Assembly (NCBI GenBank): GCA_002189035.1
Contig: NEEC01000015.1
Coordinates: 1,550,001-1,614,000 of the forward strand
Direction: 5' to 3'
Length of the DNA stretch: 64,000 bases
Source of the DNA: Utricularia gibba
Lineage: Eukaryota; Streptophyta; Magnoliopsida; Lamiales; Lentibulariaceae
The notes under the pieces are model-generated. The model was not told where the DNA came from and made no database searches. It saw only the letters and a list, made by a program, of their open reading frames with translations. This document shows positions 55,344-64,000 of this stretch, piece by piece (the stretch's first letter is position 1; every line of letters starts with the position of its first letter). The translations under genes were made by a program, and so were the position numbers.

Positions 55344-57187
55344 TCAAACACTGCTGATGCGTACGCGTTGCAGCAGCGTCTCCTGGTTGAGTCCATGCAG
55401 AGTGTCGATGAGGTGCATTCGCAGGGAAGCAGGGCCACGAGCCATTTCCATGGCTACCTCAGCTGCGACTCCAAACACAGACAATGCACTTGCAGTAGCC
55501 TCAAGCGGGTGCGTGGGATCAATGGCTACGAAGGCGGTGATCAGTGCGGTGACAGAGCATCCAGTTGCTGTGATCTTTTGCAGCATTGGGTCCCCGTTCT
55601 TGGCGCCTATGATGCGGTGACCGTCTGTAATTATGTCGACTGCTCCGGAGACGGCAACTATGCTCCCTGTCATTTGGGCGAGGCCTTTTGCTGCTTCCAC
55701 TGCATCCGTTGATTCCAGCATGCTATCTACACCCTGGAAAACATACAACCTGAAGCTGGTCATTGCGTGCCATGGCTCATTACAGAAGAACCGAAGAATC
55801 AACCTTTTGTTCTGAACATGCACAACAGATGTAAAGAAAGGAAGCACGGCAGTATGACAGCAGTCTCTGAACACTAGCGTGACTTTTACAACAGCAGCAA
55901 AACATGGAATATAATGACTGCTGATGTAGCCTAGACTGAAAGAAAACAGAAGGTTGCATGTGTATTTGCTTTTTTGTGGAAGAAAATTTTATAGGAAACC
56001 AGAAGAAAAGCCCACAGGTATTAGTGCTGAATCGATCCAATGAAGGTAGTCATCATGCTGAAGTATGAAAATATTAATCCAAACACCTATGCGAAGTGCA
56101 GAAATCAAATTTTGGAGCTTTTGTGAACAGAGGCAACTGTGCTACTGTCATTACTTCAATGAAACACTGTATCCAGCCAAGATCCATTTAGCATTTTTGT
56201 TTCTTCGTTTTGTGTTCCTGCCCAAAAGCTGGCAACTGGGAGAAGAAAGAATTCAATGGAATGAGTTTCATAAGCCATCACTCTGCTTATACGTTGTCTC
56301 TTTCTGCATTTTTTAAGTACCAGGAAGAGATGACCTTCCCGTCCAAATTTTATGCAAAGCAAAGACAATGGAATTTTAAGCTGGAGGGGTTTCTTAAGTG
56401 AAGCAATAAGCTTGTTCTTTGGTGGGTTATTAATAATCTGGTGTGGATCCAATGATGCTTGAATTGTGGGAGAATTTTCCAGTAAAATCACCTTAAAACA
56501 TGCAGGCAAAAGCATACACAGGCAATCAGGATGTCTCACTTCAAGAAAGCAACGCTATACCTGAACATTCATGTTTCCTATGATACTCTACCAGGCCAAC
56601 CACAGAATCATCGTTGAAATCAAAAGACATCAACCGTGATTCACAAATTTCAGTCGAAGAAAAATTATAAAGAAGCTCCTGACGATCAGGTTCATGATAA
56701 AACAATGATCAAAACATCAATATTATAGCCAATTCGAAAGCTACAATTTTACCTTAGAATTTTCGTCCGCGGAGCCCCTGAAGAGAGCCAAAATCTCAGA
56801 CCCGTTGCCCCTCACAACACTGGGTTTCAATTTCAGCAAATCTAAACAGGCCTTCAACCGAAAAGTAGTAGCACCCGCCGCCACCGGGTCCAAGACCCAC
56901 GGCTTGTTGAACCTACTGGCCAGTTCTGCAGCCATCTTCATCGACTGCAGCCACTCCGGTGTAAGCGTTCCAGTGTTGACGTAAACCGCGGCGGTTTTGG
57001 GCGTGAAATCAGGGATCTCCTCAACAGAATGAACCATCGCAGGCGAAGCACCGGCGGCGAGCAGAACGTTGGCAACGATGTCCATGGAGACGAAATTGGT
57101 GATGCATTGAATCAGCGGCATCGCCTTGCCAACAGACTCCAGGTGCGCCCATGCCTGCACGGCCCAGACATCCGTAACTCCGGCCAT
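55344..57187 (-). CDS. THIM: Hydroxyethylthiazole kinase (thiamine salvage)
   Basis: Two exons (56753-57187, 55344-55733) separated by one intron of 1019 bases give 274 residues; Arabidopsis THIM has 276. The enzyme phosphorylates 5-(2-hydroxyethyl)-4-methylthiazole with ATP, salvaging the thiazole half of thiamine. The ThiM fold shows in PLIQCITNFVSMDIVANVLL, AGASPAMVHS, NKPWVLDPVAAGAT and VRGNGSEILAL. In exon 2 it shows in DIITDGHR and the ATP/anion-hole ITATGCSVTALITAF, which carries the catalytic cysteine of this family. No transit peptide is visible, so it is probably cytosolic. It is divergent from KIN-12F with 644 bases between the starts. No thiamine riboswitch was recognised in the 3' flank. 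Confidence 0.93.
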
Positions 57188-57831
57188 TCAGAATCCACAG
57201 TCCTCTCGTTGAAGGTCGGTGGTCCCTATGCCCGAAACTTGACAATAAAAGCTAGTTTGACGGTTGTCCAGGCTACTTCATTTCTTCAACCAGCGCAAAA
57301 TTACATTGATCCTTATTACAAAACCCAATCTTTTTCACTTCTAACAAGGTGCTTCTGGTTCTGCTGAATGCCTTCTTCAAAGCTTGCTCCTGTCCAAAAC
57401 CAGTACATGGCCTGATGGGTGTTAAAGTCAATTTTGGGAAAATTTTAGATTTGATGTAAAAAATGATCAAATTTAAAAAAAAATTGAAAATATGTAAACA
57501 TTGATTTTATAATTGATCTATCAACAATTTACTTCATTTGGGAGGATGAACGATATCGTAATTTTGATTTTGATATTTATCTAAATAAAAATAATTAAAT
57601 ATATTGTTAATTAATTTATGCAAACCTAATTAAAAATGATGGGATCGAGAGGCTATTGTATAGCAAGAAAATAAAAAGATAAAAATAATGGTTTAAAAAT
57701 TTCAAATCGGGATCTGCCTCCCCATTTGCAACGGCTATTCTCCCTCTCGTCTCGTGGTCTGTATCCCGTGCCTCCTTTCTTGGGCTTCTGTCTTCTCAAG
57801 CAAATCCAAACGATATCGTTCATCCTCCCAA
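57188..57831. other. Divergent promoter between THIM and KIN-12F
   Basis: AT-rich in the middle (57410-57700). Near the kinesin start it holds one MSA-like element (57727-57737). No gene in it. Confidence 0.45.
57727..57737 (+). promoter_or_regulatory. MSA element (mitosis-specific activator) upstream of KIN-12F
   Basis: TGCAACGGCTA matches the MSA consensus YCYAACGGYYA at 10 of 11 positions, including the AACGG core bound by MYB3R factors. It lies 95 bases before the kinesin start, as expected for a G2/M-expressed phragmoplast or cytokinesis gene. Confidence 0.5.
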
Positions 57832-60800
57832 ATGAAGACTTCCGCATCCAGAAACTCGATCTTGAAGGAGACTCAAGATGTCATTCCGTCGTCCACCCCG
57901 CCTCTAAAGTCTAAAACTAACACTCCCAGGTCCAAAACCAGCAAGGAAAATGCGCCGCCGCAGTCAGCTCCAGATCCCAATTCTCCAAACATCAAGAGTC
58001 CGCTTCCACCTCGTCCGCCTCTCAAGCGCAAGCTGAGTGCTGAGTCTGCGACATCTGATAATTCTGCTCTCGCTCCAAATTCCTCAGATTCCGGGGTCAA
58101 GGTCACCTTCTGTTTCCATTTTAGTGGATGTAAAATTATAATGAACCAGATTGTTTACTGAAAATGCAGTTTTCCATGCGCACACTTGTGGTTCCTGAAA
58201 ATATGTTCTAGCTAAATTGTTGAATGCTGAAAAGCCACAGTTGTTGCTCGGTGACAATTCTTTGGAAAAAGTTGGAATGTATAAAGTATTTGATAGGTCG
58301 CGTTTTTTTTCTTTGATTCCTACCCATCTGTCTTGCTGATAGTGGAGCTTTGTGTATTTAAAAATTTCGGAGAATCCTTTGTGATCTGAAATGGACAGCA
58401 AACATATAGTATTTCTTCTCCTCAGTCATCTGATTCTGGTATCTTGTGATTGTTTTGAGTGACAATTTTTGCTGAGGAACTTATTTTCTTCTATTTATTT
58501 GATTTGTGGCTATCATGTGTATTCAGATCTTCGTGATGCTTCGAAATGAGGCAGAAGGAATTTTCATTATCAAAAGCTGATTCTTTTTTTTTCTTTTCAT
58601 TTGGCACTCTGTAGCAAGTCCCTACTTTTTGGGTTCTAGCCAACTTTTAATCTGATGATAACTTCATTAACTAGGTTGTGATACGTATCAGACCACCAAG
58701 CAGGGATGAAGAAGAAGGAGGGAATGCAATTCAAAATATTACCGAAGATTCCTTAACAATATCCGGGCAAACGTTCACGTTTGACTCGGTTGCTGATGTT
58801 CACTCAAAACAGGTAAGGTCTTTTATACTTGTTTCTCAGAATTGCTAGAGGTATTGTTTGCATATTGAAAGTCTTCTATGTTGCTGTAGATTGATATATT
58901 CCAGCATGTTGGGGCGCCTCTTGTCGAAAATTGCTTGTCAGGGTTTAACAGCTCGGTATTTGCTTACGGACAGGTATTCAATTTACTCTAAATTAACAGT
59001 TAAAAGTGTGGATTTTGTTCATACATTCATCTGCATTACTTGAGTAGACTGGAAGTGGGAAGACATACACCATTTGGGGTTCATGTAGTGCCCATTTGGA
59101 TGAGGATCAACAGGGCCTAGCTCCTCGTGTATTTCAGCGATTATTTGAGCGTATTGAGGAGGTTGGTTTTTAATCGGTGATGGGTCTTGCTGTTACTTTT
59201 CCATTTATGCGTTTTTTATTCTTCCTATGCAGGAACAAGTTAAGCATGCTGATGGACAGCTGATTTATATGTGCCATTGCTCTTTTCTTGAGGTGAAAAA
59301 CCTTTTTATTCTTGCATAAGTTTTTCATGAATTTCCTGTTAATTCACCAGTAAACACTTTGGTTATCTTAACCACAGATATACAACGAGCAAATAACTGA
59401 TTTACTGGATCCGACACATAAGAATCTTCAGGTGAAACTGCATTTTCTCCTCCTCCATAGTTTCAAAATATTTCTTATGCTAAACCTGATTTCTTTTTAT
59501 TATGTTTTTTTTCCTCTAGATAAGAGAAGATGTCCGCACTGGTGTTTATATTGAAAATTTAAGAGAGGAGTGTGTGTCTTCTATGAATCATGTTTCTCAA
59601 CTCCTTATGAAGGTAACATGCCATGTTTTCCCCAGTGCATTATGTGTACTTCCACATCCAAACGCTAAAGCATTATGTGTAGTGTGTTTGTATGGTAGCA
59701 TTCCAGCATATTCTGGTGACATGTTGGCAACATTTGATGAATTTGTTTTTCCAAATGTTACCCTTCTCTAGGCTCATCAAGCATTGTAATTCATAATGAC
59801 ATTGATGTGCTTATATCTTTGACAAGTAATACCACTTGGGAAACTTAGTTGTTATCTCAAAATTACTTTTCTAAATAATTGTGTAGGGTCTATCTAACCG
59901 GAGGACTAGCGCTACCTACTTAAATGCTGAAAGCTCTCGTTCCCACAGTGTGTTCACCTGTGTAGTTGAATCGCGCATCAAAGTAAGTACTATAATTTTC
60001 TTACTTAATAACTCCTTGATGCTTGATGATTTACATATTTTTTTACAGAGCCTTACTGATGGTGTAATGCAAATAAAGACAAGTAAAATCAATTTTGTTG
60101 ACCTGGCTGGATCTGAAAGACAAAAGCAAACCGGTGCAGTTGGAGAACGCTTGAAGGAAGCTGGGAATATTAACCGTTCTCTTTCACAATTAGGGTGAGA
60201 TAATTTACTATGATTATCCGTAGATGCTTTAGAGTTTGTATTTTTGTTCTTTTAGAATGTATATAATTTATTTATAGAGCAATCATGTGGCTATCTGATG
60301 GATATACATGTTGGATGTGCTAGTATAGGTGGAGAAGGCTTAGAAGTTTTTTTTTTTTTTTTTTTTTTGCATTTCTGTGTATGGTGACACGAACAGATTT
60401 TCCCTCTAGTTCAATAATTATGGATAAAGGATGTCATCAAAATGTTTTTGTGGAATATAAATCTTGTTGAACTACCTTTAAACACTCTTAGGCTGGTTTG
60501 TTTTATGAATACGTTTTATAGCGTTACAGCATGCACTCATGATGAGCTACTAGACAGATAGCTAGGTATTTTACTCCAACGTATTTCCAAAAACACAAAA
60601 CTGCTTGTGAACTTTTTTTTCCTGGAAAAATATCCTTTGGGTGGAGGAAAAAATTTGAATTTATGGAGGTTCTTCTAAGTAATAATTTTACAAATTCATG
60701 CACCTCCTCTTGGGAAACATGAACATTTTGGAATTCCTTAACTTGTTCTTGTAGTGACATTTTATGAATATCTGTGACTAATCCATTTTTATTTCATTTT

Positions 60801-63800
60801 CAAGGAACTTGATAAACATCCTTGCTGAAGTTTCACATGGAAAGCAAAGGCATATACCCTATAGAGATTCAAAGTTAACCTTTTTGTTACAGGAATCTCT
60901 AGGCGGTAATGCAAAGCTGGCAATGATTTGTGCGATTTCTCCTTCTCAAAGGTGAAGTCTCATTAGAAACATGCATGCAGTCGATTTTATTCATGAATGG
61001 AATCACATTAATGCTGAATCACATGTTTGAGATGCTCCTCAATTAATAAGCTATTGAATAAATCTGGTGAGACAGGTATTCTTTAAGTTGTTGAGTTAAG
61101 GAACCATGTTTTGAATAAATATGGTGAAACAATTTTTAAAGTTTTGACCGGGCTAAGAAATCATGTATCATGAGTGTTTAATGAACTCTCTATCAGAAAA
61201 TGCGTGCTACTTTGTTACCAAATGCTCAAATATGCTATTAAAGGGGTGTTGTATTTTTCTGTACTGGAGATTACCGAAATTATGCATCTTCATGCTCTGT
61301 GCGTGTTAATCCCTAAGCAAGTGTTGGATGTTAAAAAGCATACTTGTCTCCTGGACAATAGCATGTAGTGCTGACATAATTTTTTTTCTTATCTTGCTTC
61401 CATTTTTTCTACAGCTGTAAGAGCGAGACACTTAGCACTCTAAGATTCGCACAACGTGCAAAATCGATAAAGAATAGAGCTATAGTAAATGAGGAGTTGC
61501 AGGATGATGTAAATGTTCTTAGAGAGGTCATTCGGCAGTTGAAGGATGAACTCCAAAGAATCAAATCCAACACTAATCAACCTAATGAAAATGAAACTTA
61601 TGGAAATGGATGGAATGCAAGGAGAAGCCTAAATCTGCTGAGATTCAGCCTCAACAGACCCGCTGTATTGCCACATGTTGACGATGACAGTGATGAAGAA
61701 ATGGAGATCATGGATACTAATAAGGAAGTTCATTCAATCACTGAGGCAACACCTGCAGGTTCACCAGAACCAGGTTGTGAGGATTCTGATGTTAAAATGA
61801 ATGATGAAGCATCTGATGCAGCTGTTGGGATTATAAGTGAATCTGGTTGTGGAATGACAGATCAGCACATGGAATCTTCTGAAGAGAAGCCAGGTATTGT
61901 TCTAAGGATTTTTGAAAAATGCGTGCAGGAAATATGTAAAAAAGAAATTGTACTGAACAACGTTTCTATGTACCTATCAGGAGATACACTGCCAGAGCAT
62001 GATGCAAACTGCTGTGGAGATGCAACCGTTGTGGATTTCAGAGTGACTCCTGCACCCAGTATTTCACCGAGTTTGCGCACCGGAAAGGGTCTTTGGACTT
62101 CATTGCCAATAACTCCATCTGAGTGTGCACCAGGTCATGACATGCCCCTTCTGAGGCCTTCTAAATGCAAATGTTTTAAGTATCTTTCCGGTGCAAAATC
62201 TTGTGCTACATCAAATGATGATCTGGCGGCTAGAATTCATCACGGTCTTGAGATAATTCATAGCCAGTGCCTCAATCCTTCTACAAGGAAATCAGCATTT
62301 AGATTCACCTGCACTGATGCCGAAATCAAAGCAATTATCCCTGTAGTCAAAGTAGATGTTGGTGTTCAAGCTGCTCTTGGTGATCATGAGTCAAGTGACA
62401 TGGATGAATTCGGATCCCTGTGTGGAAATTGCAAGAGTATGAAGTCCCAGAAGGACCTCAATACTGAGAATGGTGATGTTTGTCGAAGTATGCAGTTAGC
62501 CCTCGAAGATGAGTCAAGTAAAACTCAAGTTCCTAAAGTACGTAAGCTGGTCTCGAGTATAGTCTTTGGAAGCCTCCTCTCTTATTCTTACACCCATAAT
62601 TTCATGATTCATCTTTCAGGAAGTAGAAAAGGTCTTGGCTGGAGCGATTAGGAGAGAGATGTCACTTGAAGAGCTCTGCTCCAAACAAAGTTCTGAGATC
62701 ATGCATCTCAACCGTTTGGTACGGAAAAAAAAGCTAAGCAAAATTCAGTTTTCATATTTTGTTAAAAGAATTAATGTGATCATTGGCTTTGAATTCAGAT
62801 CCAGCAATATAAGCACGAGAGAGAGTGTAATGAAATCATTCGTCAGCTCCGTGATGACAAAATTGCTCGGCTTGAGAGCCTTATTGATGGAATATTGCCT
62901 ACTGAAGATTTCATGGAGGAAGAAATGCGAAATCTTGCTCATGAACATAAGGTATCAGTCTTCCCATTTTCATAATAAATGGTTGAAATGGCTACTACTT
63001 CTGTGTACTATAATAAGGTATCATCCAACACTTGCAGATTCTGGTTGAAAAGTATGAAAACCATCCTGAATTAATGAGGACCAAGATTGAGTTAAAACGA
63101 GCTCAAGATGAAATTGAGAAGTATCAAAATTTTTTCGACTTCGGAGAAAGAGATGTTTTGCTGGAAGAAATACAAGACCTGAGAAATCAGCTCCAGATTT
63201 ATCTAGATTTGCCACTCAGGCAATCTAGAAGAGAAGCTCTTCCTCCATTTCTTCAGCCTGCTTCTTTATGTGAGCAACTTGATGCCCCAGGATCAACTTG
63301 CAGCATAGATAACATGCCTCATCAAGAAAGAATTCAATGGACTGAAATGGAGAGTAAATGGAATTCCCTTGTAGACGAGCTCAGAGCAGAAGTTGAGGCC
63401 AGCCGATCTATCGCTCAAAAGCAAATGGATGAGTTGGATATGGAGAAAAAATGTTCTGAGGAGCTCAAGGAAGCCATGACCATGGCAATGCAGGGTCATG
63501 CACGCATGCTTGAACAGTACGCCGACCTGGAAGAGAAGCACATCTTATTGCTTGCTAGGCATAGAAAGTTTCAAGACGGAGTCCATGATGTCAAGAAAGC
63601 AGCTGCAAAGGCTGGAGTAAGAGGTGCTGCATCAAAATTTATCAATGCACTTGCTGCAGAAATATCTTCCTTGAAAGTGGAAAGGGAAAAGGAGAGACGT
63701 TACTTGCGAGATGAAAACAAAGGGCTTCAGGAGCAGCTGCGGGACACCGCCGAAGCTGTTCAAGCTGCCGGCGAGTTATTGGTGCGGCTCAAGGAAACTG

Positions 63801-64000
63801 AGGAAGCTTTAGCGGCTGAACAGGTAAACTAACTCCTTACACATGACACAAACATCTATTTTAGGAGTCCAATTCTTTTACAGAGACATCATCTGAGAAC
63901 TAGAACCCTCTAGCGCTGACTAACTCTAATTATTTGTACATTTCTATTTAGATTCACTCATGTTCTAGTGTTCTCCATCGTGCAGAAACGGGTAAGGGTA
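57832..64000 (+). CDS. KIN12F: Kinesin-like protein KIN-12F, 5' part (runs off right edge)
   Basis: Fourteen exons keep phase: 57832-58101, 58675-58812, 58890-58973, 59048-59161, 59233-59292, 59378-59431, 59520-59612, 59887-59982, 60049-60194, 60805-60951, 61415-62537, 62620-62718, 62799-62951 and 63038-63823. A further one starts at 63986. The proline-rich N-terminus ([19 protein letters not shown]) is the one I recall for KIN-12F. The motor has the P-loop GQTGSGKT near residues 163-170, [24 protein letters not shown] and [20 protein letters not shown]. The neck is [19 protein letters not shown] long, poorly conserved acidic insert precedes conserved coiled coils ([17 protein letters not shown]-like; here [10 protein letters not shown]). 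Plus-end KIN-12 motors work on phragmoplast and preprophase-band microtubules. The C-terminus is outside the window. Confidence 0.93.
60347..60368 (+). repeat. Homopolymer T(22) in a KIN-12F intron
   Basis: A run of about 22 T inside the intron between exons ending at 60194 and starting at 60805. No function inferred. Confidence 0.8.

Noticed and set aside
57832-64000. Assignment of the kinesin to KIN-12A/B (PAKRP1) or POK1/POK2
   Set aside because: The N-terminal KENAPP / [12 protein letters not shown] block and the tail blocks match KIN-12F as recalled, not the other members.

Overview
This is nuclear DNA of a eudicot plant. Most genes are split by short AT-rich GT-AG introns, intergenic DNA is AT-rich, and nearly every recognisable protein has a plant-specific or plant-typical homologue (cryptochrome 2, PHT1 phosphate transporters, starch-branching-enzyme-like BE1/SBE3, pTAC5, KIN-12F, LecRK-S.2). 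I assigned families from recalled protein architecture and motifs, not from a search. Where I list exons, the reading phases were checked and close.

Layout. 43-1941 (-): 5' part of an MRH/Atg27-like type I membrane protein, running off the left edge. 4302-6826 (+): cryptochrome 2. 7297-8882 (-) and 14435-16008 (-): two PHT1 phosphate transporters flanking a broken LRR receptor kinase (9895-13807, +). 17864-19377 (+): a GDSL-lipase-like gene that has lost its catalytic serine. 19844-26766 (+): plastid BE1/SBE3-type glucan-branching-enzyme-like protein, 21 exons. 27183-29261 (-): pTAC5. 30199-37218 (-): BAGP1-like C2-GRAM-VASt protein, 18 exons. 38233-43064 (-): proteasome subunit RPN2. 44241-47655 (-): ubiquitin-specific protease UBP1/2 type. 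50044-50397 (+): small one-pass membrane protein. 52228-54743 (+): tandem-kinase receptor-like kinase S.2. 55344-57187 (-): hydroxyethylthiazole kinase THIM. 57832 to beyond 64000 (+): kinesin KIN-12F, divergent from THIM.

The genes are mostly unrelated housekeeping, light, phosphate and signalling genes. They do not form a pathway cluster. RPN2 and the ubiquitin protease are neighbours in the ubiquitin-proteasome system, but this may be chance. I found no prokaryote-type defence system, CRISPR array, rRNA or convincing tRNA.

The most consequential observation concerns sequence quality. Five single-base losses fall in runs of G or C: in RPN2, in both PHT1 copies and twice in the LRR kinase. 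RPN2 is an essential gene whose flanking reading frame is otherwise perfect, so uncorrected homopolymer errors are the likeliest cause for at least that site. The LRR kinase also carries a 457-bp insertion and a small internal deletion, so it is a pseudogene in any case. Other points of interest are a BE1-type enzyme lacking two of the three GH13 catalytic acids, a pseudokinase second domain in the tandem kinase, two GC-AG introns in the BAGP1-like gene, a 155-nt identical tract between the PHT1 copies, P1BS sites upstream of both PHT1 genes, and a near-consensus mitotic MSA element before KIN-12F.
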